Notes: generated by a model from the letters alone, not told the origin. A stretch of 32,103 nucleotides of DNA from an uncultured Bacteroidota bacterium (GCA_902566635.1 CACFJP010000014.1:1-32103), one strand, 5' to 3'. Positions 1 to 8,743 are shown, counted from the first letter of the stretch. Numbers and translations: made by a program.

Positions 1-699
1 GAATTTCGTGATATTCACAAGTCGTATAATCTCAATACCAATCCATTGCATGTATTAAAGGGTATTAACTTATCAGTTGATAAAGGAGAGTTGGTTGCGA
101 TTATGGGTGCATCAGGTTCCGGGAAATCAACAATGCTCAATATTTTAGGAATGCTGGATGAGGCCGATTCTGGGACCTATAGCTTAGACAATACACCAAT
201 TGTGAAATTAAACGAAACCAAAGCAGCTCAGTATCGAAATAAGTTTCTAGGATTTGTATTTCAGTCATTCAATCTAATCCCATATAAGACTGCACTCGAA
301 AATGTTTCGTTACCTCTTTATTATCAGAAATTACCAAGAAAAGAACGTCAAATAAAGGCAAAAGAGCAATTGGCAAAAGTTGGCTTGAGCGATCGTACAC
401 ATCACATCCCAAGCGAGCTTTCGGGTGGTGAAAAACAAAGGGTTGCCATCGCTCGTGCGTTGGTCACCAATCCTATGGTACTTCTTGCCGATGAACCAAC
501 AGGAGCACTCGATACCAAAACCTCCTATGAGCTGATGGCATTGTTGCAAGAGATCAATGATCAAGGCAAAACGATTGTCGTGATTACTCACGAATCGGAC
601 ATTGCCAATATGTGTAAAAGAATTGTGTATTTGCGTGATGGTGTGATTGTTGAGGACAAAAAAATCAAACAGAAAAAAGCGAAAGACTATGTGGAATAG
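1..699 (+). CDS. ABC transporter ATP-binding protein, MacB/LolD type (5' partial)
   Basis: This is the ATPase of an ABC exporter that powers the two permeases encoded just downstream. The frame is open from base 1, and the residues before the first possible start ([11 protein letters not shown]) match the usual beginning of this family. The true start therefore lies a few codons left of the window, and the TTG at 46 is not a start. Visible motifs are Walker A (GASGSGKST), the ABC signature [15 protein letters not shown], Walker B with the catalytic Glu ([12 protein letters not shown]) and the switch His (VITHE). The length, about 230 residues, fits a stand-alone LolD/MacB-type ATPase. The last 11 bases overlap the first permease gene, which suggests translational coupling. 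The substrate cannot be read from the sequence. Confidence 0.95.
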   Translation, partial: EFRDIHKSYNLNTNPLHVLKGINLSVDKGELVAIMGASGSGKSTMLNILGMLDEADSGTYSLDNTPIVKLNETKAAQYRNKFLGFVFQSFNLIPYKTALENVSLPLYYQKLPRKERQIKAKEQLAKVGLSDRTHHIPSELSGGEKQRVAIARALVTNPMVLLADEPTGALDTKTSYELMALLQEINDQGKTIVVITHESDIANMCKRIVYLRDGVIVEDKKIKQKKAKDYVE

Positions 700-1918
700 G
701 GATCGTTGGCGGGAGATTTTTGAAACCCTTCGTAAAAACAAATTGAGAGCTTCTCTTTCTGGTTTTACGATTGCTTTGGGGATATTCATATTTGTCACAC
801 TCTATGGCTTTGGCAATGGACTGAAAAACGCATTTCAAGAGTTTTTTCTAGATGATGCAACCAACACCCTGTGGATCTACCCTGCCCAAACGACCAAACC
901 CTACATGGGATTTAAATCGCGTAGAAATATTGAATTTAAAAATGATGATCTCGAAGATATACAAACCGACTTCAGTTTGTTTGTCGAGGGGGTTACACCT
1001 CGAATCTCGAGAGGTGCTCAGGTCAGTTATAACACAGAGAGCAACGCCTATAGTGTTCGAGCAGTAGGGCCTGTACATCAATCGATAGAAAAATCTTTGG
1101 TGTATGCTGGTCGCTACATCAACCAGATTGATGTTGAACAATACAGCAAGCATGCAGTGATTGGTCGTCTTGTAGCGAAAGATTTATTTAAGTCTGAGGA
1201 TCCCCTCGGCAAGTTTGTTACTATCAACGACGTTGCTTTCAAAGTCGTCGGCTTATTCTATGACGAGGGTGGAGATAACGAGGAGAGGATGGTTTATATC
1301 CCTTACACAACCCAACAGCGCTTGTTAGGAGGAACAGACCGAATTGACCAAATTGTGCTGACGTTTCGTCCCGAAATTGGATACAACGGTGCACTACAAC
1401 TTGAGGCAAATGTCAAAAGGTATTTAAAACGAAAACATTTTATTGATCCAGAAGACCCAGCTGGAATTTATGTTCGAAATGTGGCAAGTGAGCTCAAACA
1501 AAATCAAGACTTTGCCTCTGTACTGCAATATATTGTAACCTTTGTGGGTATGGGAACACTAATTGCAGGGATCATTGGCATTAGTAACATCATGGTTTAT
1601 GTCGTTCGTGAGCGTACCAAAGAACTAGGGATTCGCAAGGCCATTGGTGCAACCCCTAAATCGATTATTGGTATGGTATTGCACGAATCAATTTTCATCA
1701 CTACAATTGCTGGCTACCTTGGCTTGTTTGCCGGCGTAGTTACACTAGCGGTGATAGGAGACAAGCTGGAAGATTTTTTTATTTATAACCCACAAATTCA
1801 CCTAGGCACAGCCATTTTTGCAACTTTTCTTTTGATAGGTTTTGGGGCAATTGCTGGCTACATACCTGCCAAGCGTGCCGCTCGAATAAAACCCATCGTA
1901 GCACTAAGAGACGAATAA
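689..1918 (+). CDS. MacB/FtsX-type ABC transporter permease 1
   Basis: This is an inner-membrane permease of about 409 residues, with a MacB-type periplasmic core domain followed by an FtsX domain. A transmembrane segment lies at about residues 21-40, then a large periplasmic domain, then three segments near 282-305, 332-352 and 375-395. The family hallmark RERTKELGIRKAIGATPKSI follows the second segment, and the protein ends in PAKRAARIKPIVALRDE, typical of MacB permeases. I chose the ATG at 689 (MWNRDRW) over an upstream in-frame non-ATG start at 647, because the paralogue downstream starts at the same point (FDRDTWQEIF). The gene overlaps the ATPase by 11 bases and the next permease by 1 base (TAATG). 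In classical MacB the ATPase is fused to the permease; here they are separate proteins. Confidence 0.93.
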   Translation: MWNRDRWREIFETLRKNKLRASLSGFTIALGIFIFVTLYGFGNGLKNAFQEFFLDDATNTLWIYPAQTTKPYMGFKSRRNIEFKNDDLEDIQTDFSLFVEGVTPRISRGAQVSYNTESNAYSVRAVGPVHQSIEKSLVYAGRYINQIDVEQYSKHAVIGRLVAKDLFKSEDPLGKFVTINDVAFKVVGLFYDEGGDNEERMVYIPYTTQQRLLGGTDRIDQIVLTFRPEIGYNGALQLEANVKRYLKRKHFIDPEDPAGIYVRNVASELKQNQDFASVLQYIVTFVGMGTLIAGIIGISNIMVYVVRERTKELGIRKAIGATPKSIIGMVLHESIFITTIAGYLGLFAGVVTLAVIGDKLEDFFIYNPQIHLGTAIFATFLLIGFGAIAGYIPAKRAARIKPIVALRDE

Positions 1919-3186
1919 TGTTTAAAATTCTATTTGACCGAGATACATGGCAGGAGATTTTTGGATCGATCCAAAAAAATCGCCTTCGTACCATAGTCAC
2001 TATTGTTGGGGTGTTATGGGGGATTTTTATATACATTACCCTTTCAGGTGCTGCCAAAGGTCTAGACAATGGTTTCGATCGACAGTTTGAAAACGTTGCG
2101 ATGAATAGCATGTTTTTATGGGCGCAAAACACAAGTATCCCTTATGGAGGCTTCAAAACAGGTCGAAGCCTACAACTGAAAATAGAAGATGCGCAGTATT
2201 TGTATAATCGAGTACCTGAATTACAATATATCGCCCCTCGAAATGCAAGAGGCATTTTTGGAAGTGCTGCTCCTAGTGTCGTTCGAAAGAATAAGGGGGG
2301 AGACTATTCTATTTATGGAGATTATCCAATTTTCACCAAGATTGCCACAAAATTTATTTATGACGGAGGTCGCTTTATCAATCAAGCCGATATTGATCAA
2401 GAACGTAAGGTTTGTGTGATTGGCGAGCGCACACAGTCTGAATTGTTTGAGGATAATGAAAACCCAGTTGGGGGTTATATTCAAATCAGCGGTGTATTTT
2501 TTCAGGTTGTAGGGGTTCATAAATATATCCCTGGTGGTGGATTTGAGAGTGACTCAGATATTTTTATCCCATTCACCACCTTCCAAAAGTTATATAACAA
2601 TGGCGATCGAGTAAACTGGTTTGCTCTTGCTGCCTATGACGACGCTGATATCCTCGCTGTGGAGGAGAAGGTGAAGGTAGCCATGCGATCAAAATACAAT
2701 GTACACCCAGAAGATGAACGCGCTTTTGGGTCTTTTAACTTAGGGGAAATTTTCAATCGAGTCATTGGATTTTCAAAAGGGATGAACCTATTGTCTTTGA
2801 TTGTTGGTATTGCGACAATATTTGCAGGTATTATAGGCATCGGAAATATCCTATTAATCTCTGTTCGGGAGCGAACAAAAGAACTTGGTATCCGCAGGGC
2901 TCTTGGTGCAACGCCAAAGGAAGTGCGAAACCAAATCATTCTGGAATCTGTTTTTTTAAGCTTGATTTCTGGAATCATAGGCATTGTTTTGGGATCCTTT
3001 GTGCTAGCAATTATCAATGCTCTAACTGCCAATAATACAACCTTTCCCTACACCAACCCAACTGTACCATTATCATACATCGTAGCTGCTTTGATTTTGA
3101 TGATAACACTTGGCACACTCATTGGTCTTATCCCAGCACAACGAGCAGTGAGTATTAAACCAATTGATGCATTACGTGAAGAATAA
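1918..3186 (+). CDS. MacB/FtsX-type ABC transporter permease 2
   Basis: This second permease (422 residues) is a clear paralogue of the one just upstream. It has the same N-terminal motif (W-x-EIF-x-x-x-x-KN-x-LR), one N-terminal membrane segment (about 22-42), a periplasmic core, and three C-terminal segments (about 291-315, 343-365, 385-408). The hallmark RERTKELGIRRALGATPKEV and the ending PAQRAVSIKPIDALREE match the family. The start ATG shares one base with the previous stop, so the two are almost certainly translated together. Two diverged copies next to a single ATPase gene suggest a heterodimeric permease, which is an inference. Homodimers of either chain remain possible. Confidence 0.93.
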   Translation: MFKILFDRDTWQEIFGSIQKNRLRTIVTIVGVLWGIFIYITLSGAAKGLDNGFDRQFENVAMNSMFLWAQNTSIPYGGFKTGRSLQLKIEDAQYLYNRVPELQYIAPRNARGIFGSAAPSVVRKNKGGDYSIYGDYPIFTKIATKFIYDGGRFINQADIDQERKVCVIGERTQSELFEDNENPVGGYIQISGVFFQVVGVHKYIPGGGFESDSDIFIPFTTFQKLYNNGDRVNWFALAAYDDADILAVEEKVKVAMRSKYNVHPEDERAFGSFNLGEIFNRVIGFSKGMNLLSLIVGIATIFAGIIGIGNILLISVRERTKELGIRRALGATPKEVRNQIILESVFLSLISGIIGIVLGSFVLAIINALTANNTTFPYTNPTVPLSYIVAALILMITLGTLIGLIPAQRAVSIKPIDALREE

Positions 3187-3202
3187 CAATAATATTTTTA
3201 CA

Positions 3203-4324
3203 ATGAATAAATACTTAAAATATCTACTTATCGCAGCCGGTATCGGGGGAGTCCTCTTTGCCACTGCCTATTTTATTAGAACCAACGCAACCTCATCAAT
3301 CCTGTATGAAACAGAGACCTTGTTCACGACAAGTATTCTTGAAACGACTTTGGTTACTGGTAAAATTATCCCACAAGATGAAGTTGAAATTAAGCCACAA
3401 ATTCCAGGAATTATTCAAATGATTGCTGTTGAGGAAGGCGATCTAGTCAGTACAGGTGAACTCTTGGCACGACTTAAGGTTGTCCCTAACGAGCAAACAT
3501 TAAACAGTGCAAAGGGACGAGTTGAAAATGCAAAACTTGTCTTGACCAATGCAGAAAAAGACTTTGCTAGGAATCAGCAATTGTATGTGAAGGGAATTCT
3601 TTCTGAACGAGACTTCAATGCTGCTGAACTGAATTATAACCAAGCCAAACAAGAACTGGTGAATGTAGAAAATGATTTGCAGATTATTCGTGAAGGATCC
3701 ACAGGGGGTGATAGTTCAGCCAATACCAACATCCGAGCGACTGTTTCAGGAACAGTTCTTGAAGTCCCTGTCGAGGAAGGTGACCAAGTGATCGAATCGA
3801 ACAGTTTTAATGCAGGAACAACCATTGCCTCAATCGCAGATCTAGGAAAAATGATTTTTGAAGGAAAAGTCGATGAATCTGAAGTTGCTAAAATTAATGT
3901 AGGCACAAAATTGAACGTTAGTTTGGGAGCTGTTCCTGACGAAGAGTTTGAAGCAAATTTGCGATTTATCGCACCCAAAGGAACTGAAGAGCAAGGAACA
4001 GTTCAGTTTAAAATTGAAGCAGATGTGTTTTTACCTAATGACTTAACAGTCAGAGCGGGCTACAGTGCCAATGCGTCATTGGTGTTGCAGCAAAAAGATA
4101 GTGTACCTGCGATTCGAGAGGCATTACTTCAATTTGACAGCAAGACACAAGAACCTTATGTGGAGGTACAAACAGCAGAACAAATTTTTGAGCGTCGAGA
4201 GCTAACACTTGGGGTTTCTGACGGCATCAACGTTGAAGTAGTTGAGGGACTGGAAGAGAGTGATCTTATTAAGGTTTGGAATAAAACAGAAGAACCAGAC
4301 AAAGTAGACGAAAATGAAGAGTAA
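3203..4324 (+). CDS. Periplasmic adaptor (membrane fusion) protein, HlyD/MacA type
   Basis: This adaptor of about 373 residues should link the inner-membrane permeases to the outer-membrane channel. It has an N-terminal membrane anchor (about residues 6-24), then the first half of a lipoyl-like domain (IKPQIPGIIQMIAVEEGDLV), a helical hairpin rich in Ala, Asn and Glu (about 95-160), the second lipoyl half (ATVSGTVLEVPVEEGDQV), a beta-barrel region, and a short acidic tail. The ATG at 3203 is preferred over an upstream in-frame start at 3164, because the 3164 start would prepend a polar stretch that overlaps the permease gene. The gene starts 16 bases after the permease stop and overlaps the tolC-like gene by 11 bases. 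No lipobox is visible. Confidence 0.92.
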   Translation: MNKYLKYLLIAAGIGGVLFATAYFIRTNATSSILYETETLFTTSILETTLVTGKIIPQDEVEIKPQIPGIIQMIAVEEGDLVSTGELLARLKVVPNEQTLNSAKGRVENAKLVLTNAEKDFARNQQLYVKGILSERDFNAAELNYNQAKQELVNVENDLQIIREGSTGGDSSANTNIRATVSGTVLEVPVEEGDQVIESNSFNAGTTIASIADLGKMIFEGKVDESEVAKINVGTKLNVSLGAVPDEEFEANLRFIAPKGTEEQGTVQFKIEADVFLPNDLTVRAGYSANASLVLQQKDSVPAIREALLQFDSKTQEPYVEVQTAEQIFERRELTLGVSDGINVEVVEGLEESDLIKVWNKTEEPDKVDENEE

Positions 4325-5762
4325 AACCATTTCGAAATTATTCCGAATGATCGTCTTGCTAGTTGTCCTGTTTTTAGGCTCAGCATCGATTCAAGCGCAA
4401 ACCGAACCATGGACCCTTAAAAGGTCAGTAGAACACGCCCTTGAAAACAACATTCAAATCCGGCAGGCTTACCTGTCTACCTTGGATGCCAAATCTGCAA
4501 AAAGTGAGGCAATCGGTGGGTTTTTACCCAGTGTGAACATCAATGCAAATCACTCATGGAACATTGGCTTGAACCAAAACATTACGACAGGGTTATTGGA
4601 AGACGTAACCACACAATTTACCAATGCATCTGTCAGTGTTGGTGTTGATCTTTACAGAGGTGGTCAAAACATGCTTCAGCTTGTTCGTTCCAACCTCGCC
4701 CTACTAGCGAGTCAATACCAAATTGAAGACATGAAAGAAGATGTGGCATTGTATGTCGCAAACGGATATTTACAGGCTGTATTTAATCGTGAGGCAGTCA
4801 GTATAGAAACAGCACAACTCGAACTCACCAGAGCCGAATATCAGCGTACAAAAGAACAAGTGCAAGCAGGAGTTTTACCCGAGGGCGATCTTTTTGAGAT
4901 GGAGGCGATTTTAGCTTCTCAAGAACAACAATTGGTGATTGCTGAAAACCAATATACCATGGCAAAATTGTCATTGGCACAGCTACTTCTGGTGCAAGAC
5001 TATGAAAATTTTGAGATTGCTGAAGAGGATTTCCCCATTGACGGACAAGAAATACTTGTGCAACAGCCAAAAGAATTGGTTGCTAAAGCACTTGACTATC
5101 GAAACGACATCAAATTGGCACTTACAAATATTGATATCGCTAAAACCGATCTACGCCTTGCGAAGTCAGTTTCCAAACCAGGGCTATCTGGATTTTATTC
5201 TTACAGTTCTAGAATTTCATATGCCAATCGACTAGAGCCAACCAATTCTTTTGATTTGGTTGAAATCGGAGTTGTCGAACCAACAGGAGAGTCAGTTGTT
5301 CGCCCCGTTTATAATCAGAGAGTTGTGGGAGCACTACCGATCGAAGAGCAATTAAAACTCAATGATGGGCATAATTTTGGACTAAGTCTCAATATTCCTA
5401 TCCTAAATGGATTTAGTTTGAAAAATAATATTGAGAGATCAAAAGTCAATGTAGAACGTTCAGAGTTTAATTACAAACAACAGGTTTTGGATCTGGAAAA
5501 CAGTATCAATCAGGCGTATAATGATTGCATAGGTGCACAACAGGCATTTGATGCTGCTCAAAAAACATTATTCGCTCGAGAAAAAGCATACACTTATGCA
5601 CAAAGTCGTTTTGAAGCAGGAACATCAACTGCTTTTGAGTTTAGTCAAGCCAAGCTACAATACGAATCTGCACAGTCTGATTGGTTGCGCGCCAAATACG
5701 ATCTTATTTTCAAAATTAAGATATTGGAGTTGTATTTTGGAATTCGCATTGAAGACTTGTAA
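4314..5762 (+). CDS. TolC-family outer-membrane efflux channel
   Basis: This is an outer-membrane factor of 482 residues and the last gene of the export operon. It has a signal peptide (lysines, then IVLLVVLFLGSAS, with a likely cut after IQAQ). Two repeated outer-membrane efflux domains follow, each with long coiled helices: LTRAEYQRTKEQVQAGVLPEGDLFEME in the first half, and AQKTLFAREKAYTYAQSRFEAGTSTAFEF in the second. The A-G-x-x-x-x-x-D/E-x-x pattern in both halves is characteristic of TolC proteins. The stop falls 30 bases before tsaB. With the ATPase, permeases and adaptor it makes a complete tripartite pump. The cargo is unknown; macrolides, peptides or lipids are all handled by relatives. 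Confidence 0.93.
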   Translation: MKSKTISKLFRMIVLLVVLFLGSASIQAQTEPWTLKRSVEHALENNIQIRQAYLSTLDAKSAKSEAIGGFLPSVNINANHSWNIGLNQNITTGLLEDVTTQFTNASVSVGVDLYRGGQNMLQLVRSNLALLASQYQIEDMKEDVALYVANGYLQAVFNREAVSIETAQLELTRAEYQRTKEQVQAGVLPEGDLFEMEAILASQEQQLVIAENQYTMAKLSLAQLLLVQDYENFEIAEEDFPIDGQEILVQQPKELVAKALDYRNDIKLALTNIDIAKTDLRLAKSVSKPGLSGFYSYSSRISYANRLEPTNSFDLVEIGVVEPTGESVVRPVYNQRVVGALPIEEQLKLNDGHNFGLSLNIPILNGFSLKNNIERSKVNVERSEFNYKQQVLDLENSINQAYNDCIGAQQAFDAAQKTLFAREKAYTYAQSRFEAGTSTAFEFSQAKLQYESAQSDWLRAKYDLIFKIKILELYFGIRIEDL

Positions 5763-5781
5763 TCGGTAGCGGTTTGTTTCC

Positions 5782-5789
5782 TATTTTTG
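5782..5789 (+). promoter_or_regulatory. Possible -7 box before tsaB
   Basis: The eight bases TATTTTTG match the Bacteroidota -7 element TAnnTTTG exactly. The end of the box is only three bases before the tsaB ATG, so a transcript started here would be leaderless or nearly so. A -33 TTTG at the expected distance is not clear; a TTG lies about 22 bases upstream. Read-through from the tolC-like gene is an alternative. Confidence 0.35.
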
Positions 5790-5792
5790 AGC

Positions 5793-6488
5793 ATGCCTTC
5801 GCATTTGCTCTGTATTGAAACCACCACGACCCAATGTTCTGTAGCTCTTTGCGCACAGGATGAGGTCATCGGTTTGGCTCAATCCAAACATGAGAATTAC
5901 CAGCACTCCCAACTTTTGCATACCTATATCGATACTGTTCTATCTAAAAACAACCTCAAACCCTCCGATCTGACTGCCATTGCACTGAGTTCAGGACCAG
6001 GGTCATACACAGGCCTTCGCATAGGAGCTGCTGCTGCCAAAGGATTGTGCTATGCCAATGATATACCTCTCATTGCAATTCCAACCTTAGACATTCTTGC
6101 TCGTGAAATCAACCCAAAAGAAGGGTATATTGTTGCCACTCTTGAAGCGAGGAGAGATGAAGTGTATTGTGCTATTTACACACACGGCTACAAGGTCATA
6201 CAACCAGCGATTCCACATGTGGTAACACCCAAAAGTTTTTGCGAATGGACGGAAAAAGGAGCGGTTTATTTTGTTGGGACTGGGCTAGAAAAGTGTAAGG
6301 AAATTCTAGAACATAACAAGCACTTCATTTTCCCTAAACAAACCTCTTTTCCCAGTGCTGTAAATATGGTCGAACAAGGGTTTTTTGCTCTAGAAAATAA
6401 GATTTTCGAAGATGTTGCCTATTTTGAGGTAGACTACTTAAAAGCCCTTCAAATCACCCCCAAAAAAAAGAATGCCTTGGGTCAGTAA
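5793..6488 (+). CDS. tsaB: tRNA threonylcarbamoyladenosine biosynthesis protein TsaB
   Basis: TsaB is the non-catalytic partner of TsaD in making the t6A modification at A37 of ANN-decoding tRNAs. It is cytoplasmic, with an ASKHA (actin-like) fold. The protein is 231 residues, the usual size. The N-terminal strand LLCIETTTTQCSVAL corresponds to the first ASKHA phosphate-loop region, and SSGPGSYTGLRIG (about residues 67-78) is the family signature. The ATG at 5793 is preferred to a TTG at 5787. The gene follows the efflux operon after 30 bases and converges on the nfu-like gene with only two bases between the stops. Confidence 0.95.
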   Translation: MPSHLLCIETTTTQCSVALCAQDEVIGLAQSKHENYQHSQLLHTYIDTVLSKNNLKPSDLTAIALSSGPGSYTGLRIGAAAAKGLCYANDIPLIAIPTLDILAREINPKEGYIVATLEARRDEVYCAIYTHGYKVIQPAIPHVVTPKSFCEWTEKGAVYFVGTGLEKCKEILEHNKHFIFPKQTSFPSAVNMVEQGFFALENKIFEDVAYFEVDYLKALQITPKKKNALGQ

Positions 6489-6490
6489 CC

Positions 6491-7357
6491 CTAGCCGTTG
6501 ATTGCTGTTACAGCCTCAACCTTTCCAGGCAACATGTCACGTAACAACTGTTCGATGCCGTTTTTGAGTGTAAAAGTAGAGGAAGGACACCCACTGCATG
6601 CTCCTTGTAGGATGACTTGCACTGCCTTGCTCTCTTCATCGTAGGAGTCAAATACGATGTTCCCTCCATCCGATGCAACTGCTGGTTTTATGTGTTGATC
6701 AATAATTTGTATGATTTCCTTTGCAGTGCCTTCGTGTGCAGTCTGTTGGGACTTGTCTTTTTGCTTTGCAACTTCATTTACAATGACTTTGTTGGAGGCA
6801 ATATAATCACGAAGATATTCACGTAGTTCATGAACAATATCATCCCATTCAGCAATGTCGTATTTGGTAATGGAGATAAAATTTTCATCCATAAAAACCT
6901 CTTTGATATAGGCCTTGTGAAACAATTCAGTTACCAGAGGAGAGTTTTTTGCTTCTTCAATATTTTTAGCCTCGTAGATTTCACCCACAATACGCTTGCT
7001 ACAAACAAACTTTATGGCAGCAGGATTCGGAGTACTTTCTGCATAAACAGTAATCGCCTCTTTTTGATTTGCTTGCATTTTGATTTTTCCTCCCTGATTA
7101 AGATAATCTGCAAGCTGCGTTGCGACCTCATCTTGCACATCTGGCCACTCAAGTATATCGAAACGCTCAACTTCTATCCAATTTTCAGTCAAGCGAACAT
7201 GCTTTACAAAAGGCAGATAAAACAGTTGCTGAATCAATGGGAAACCACCTGCGTCATCAACATTAGCAAAGTCAACTTCGTCTTCACCCAATGGCTGATT
7301 GCTCACAAAACGAATTCTGGTGGGGTTGTTTGTAGCTGCAATTGTAAACTGAAACAT
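6491..7357 (-). CDS. NifU-like Fe-S cluster scaffold/carrier (Nfu family)
   Basis: This is a probable iron-sulfur cluster carrier of 288 residues. The C-terminal NifU domain (about 210-288) contains AVASDGGNIVF and the cluster-binding GACSGCPSST, with Cys254 and Cys257. Two tandem Nfu N-terminal (Scaffold_N-type) domains precede it, at about 1-90 and 103-187. Each repeats the same pattern: TxNPxxIxFV, then FPL or SPLV, then V...ENW/ENF...I...D/W. The ATG at 7357 (MFQFTIAATNNP) is chosen because the upstream extension to 7384 is not family-like. The gene runs opposite to tsaB (stops two bases apart) and diverges from the carbonic-anhydrase-like gene across 65 bases. Confidence 0.92.
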   Translation of the reverse strand: MFQFTIAATNNPTRIRFVSNQPLGEDEVDFANVDDAGGFPLIQQLFYLPFVKHVRLTENWIEVERFDILEWPDVQDEVATQLADYLNQGGKIKMQANQKEAITVYAESTPNPAAIKFVCSKRIVGEIYEAKNIEEAKNSPLVTELFHKAYIKEVFMDENFISITKYDIAEWDDIVHELREYLRDYIASNKVIVNEVAKQKDKSQQTAHEGTAKEIIQIIDQHIKPAVASDGGNIVFDSYDEESKAVQVILQGACSGCPSSTFTLKNGIEQLLRDMLPGKVEAVTAING

Positions 7358-7371
7358 ATCGTAATTTTTTA

Positions 7372-7379
7372 CAAAAATA
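7372..7379 (-). promoter_or_regulatory. Likely -7 box for the nfu-like gene
   Basis: Read on the minus strand this is TATTTTTG, an exact match to TAnnTTTG. It lies 14 bases before the start codon at 7357, giving a predicted leader of about 11 bases. I do not see a good -33 TTTG at the expected spacing. Confidence 0.45.
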
Positions 7380-7422
7380 CACAAACAGTGTCATCCAACC
7401 TTTTGATTTTGTACATTTAAAC

Positions 7423-7935
7423 ATGATTCTAAAAACAATACGTGGTAAAACACCTTACTATGGAGAAAATTGTTTTTTTGCAGATACTTCAGTAGTCGTT
7501 GGTGATGTGGTTATGGGTCGTGATTGCTCTGTATGGTACCATGCCATTGTTCGAGGCGATGTCAATAGCATTCAAATAGGCGATCAAGTCAATATTCAGG
7601 ATGGGGCTGTGATACATGCCACCTATCAAAAATTTTCGACAACGATTGGAAATCGCGTTTCAATTGGGCATAATGCAATTGTTCACGGATGTACAATTCA
7701 TGACAATGTTCTTATCGGAATGGGTGCTATTGTCATGGATGGTTGTGTGGTTGAATCCAAGAGTATCATTGCTGCTGGCGCAGTAGTAACACAAGGTACG
7801 AATGTGCCTTCGGGTACAATTTTTGCTGGGGTACCAGCAAAAAAGAAAAAAGATATTTCTGTTGAACTCACTAAAGGGGAAATTGAACGAATTGTCAAAA
7901 ATTACGTCACGTACGCAGATTGGTTCAGGCAATAG
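7423..7935 (+). CDS. Gamma-carbonic-anhydrase-like hexapeptide-repeat protein
   Basis: This 170-residue left-handed beta-helix protein belongs to the gamma-carbonic anhydrase family (YrdA/PaaY/Cam group). Hexapeptide repeats run through most of it. The three zinc-ligand histidines of the family are all present: His65 (GAVIHATYQ) plus His83 and His88 (IGHNAIVHGC). Arg44 and Asp46 (VRGD) and Gln59 (IQDG), which are also conserved in active members, are present. Full conservation of these sites makes a metal-binding, possibly active enzyme plausible, but many such proteins have no measured anhydrase activity. The gene converges with murI and overlaps it by 11 bases. Confidence 0.9.
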   Translation: MILKTIRGKTPYYGENCFFADTSVVVGDVVMGRDCSVWYHAIVRGDVNSIQIGDQVNIQDGAVIHATYQKFSTTIGNRVSIGHNAIVHGCTIHDNVLIGMGAIVMDGCVVESKSIIAAGAVVTQGTNVPSGTIFAGVPAKKKKDISVELTKGEIERIVKNYVTYADWFRQ

Positions 7936-8704
7936 AAACCACCTTGATATCTTCAGACAAAACAAATTGACGCATTATTTTTGAATCCCCTGTACAAAAG
8001 TAGGTTGTAATGCCTTTATTTACCGATGTAGAGTGCAGCTTCCTTTTTTCTAAAACGCGCTCCACTTGTTTGGCAACAGAAACATTACAGTCAACGATTT
8101 GAATATTTTTTGGAAGAATTTTTTTCAAAATAGGGGTGAGAAAAGGGTAGTGTGTGCATCCCAACACCAAGTGGTCGGCCCCTTCGTTGATCATTGGCTG
8201 AAGATAAGTTTGCAATAGATTTTTGATTTCAGCGCTATTAATTTTTCCCTCTTCAATCATTTTAACAAGATGTTTTCCTTCTTTTTCGACGATGGTAATA
8301 TCTTGTCCATAGGCAGATGAGGTTTGATGAAAAAGCTTACTGCTCAATGTTCCTTTGGTAGCCAGAACGCCAACGACACCTGTTTTGGTTTGAAGCGCAG
8401 CAGGCTTGATGGCTGGTTCAATTCCTATAAAGCCAATGGGGTGGGTTTTTCGTAGTGAATCAATAGCATTGGTCGTCGCTGTGTTGCATGCTACAACAAT
8501 GAGTTTTGATGATTGCTTGATCAGCCAATTTGTCAACTTCCCGCTCCTGTCAAGTATTTCGGCGGCAGTTAGTGCGCCGTATGGCGCAAATGCGTTATCG
8601 GAGATATAGATAAAGTCTTCATGTGGAAGTAAAGACTTAAGTTCACCAAGAAGCGATAAACCACCCACACCCGAATCAAAAACACCTATTGGATGTTTAT
8701 CCAT
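7925..8704 (-). CDS. murI: Glutamate racemase
   Basis: MurI converts L-glutamate to D-glutamate for peptidoglycan. The 259-residue protein is of normal length. It has the N-terminal DSGVGG motif (Asp10, Ser11), the first catalytic cysteine in ACNTATT (Cys73) and the second in LGCTHYP (Cys183). The substrate-loop segment is SDNAFAPYG. The gene lies downstream of the bamA-ompH operon on the same strand but is separated from it by an apparent terminator. Its start at 8704 is preceded on the minus strand by TATTTTTA, a one-mismatch -7 box that overlaps the terminator's T-tract, so it probably has its own promoter. Confidence 0.97.
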   Translation of the reverse strand: MDKHPIGVFDSGVGGLSLLGELKSLLPHEDFIYISDNAFAPYGALTAAEILDRSGKLTNWLIKQSSKLIVVACNTATTNAIDSLRKTHPIGFIGIEPAIKPAALQTKTGVVGVLATKGTLSSKLFHQTSSAYGQDITIVEKEGKHLVKMIEEGKINSAEIKNLLQTYLQPMINEGADHLVLGCTHYPFLTPILKKILPKNIQIVDCNVSVAKQVERVLEKRKLHSTSVNKGITTYFCTGDSKIMRQFVLSEDIKVVSIA

Positions 8705-8710
8705 TGAGTA

Positions 8711-8743
8711 AAAATAAAAAACTACCCCTATAAAGGGCAGTTT
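8711..8743 (-). terminator. Rho-independent terminator between ompH and murI
   Basis: On the minus strand the sequence reads AAACTGCCC, a short loop, then GGGTAGTTT followed by a T-rich tract (TTTATTTTT). The arms pair over nine positions with one G-T wobble. It lies after the last ompH gene and before murI, so it should end the long envelope operon. The T-tract overlaps a possible -7 box for murI. Confidence 0.7.

Noticed and set aside
331-798. Minus-strand open frame of 155 codons over the ATPase gene
   Set aside because: It is antisense to an intact ATPase with all motifs and has no domain or leader of its own; Cys-, Phe- and His-rich shadow composition.
6830-7420. Plus-strand open frame of 196 codons opposite the nfu-like gene
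   Set aside because: It only mirrors the coding strand of a well-supported gene and shows no recognisable domain.
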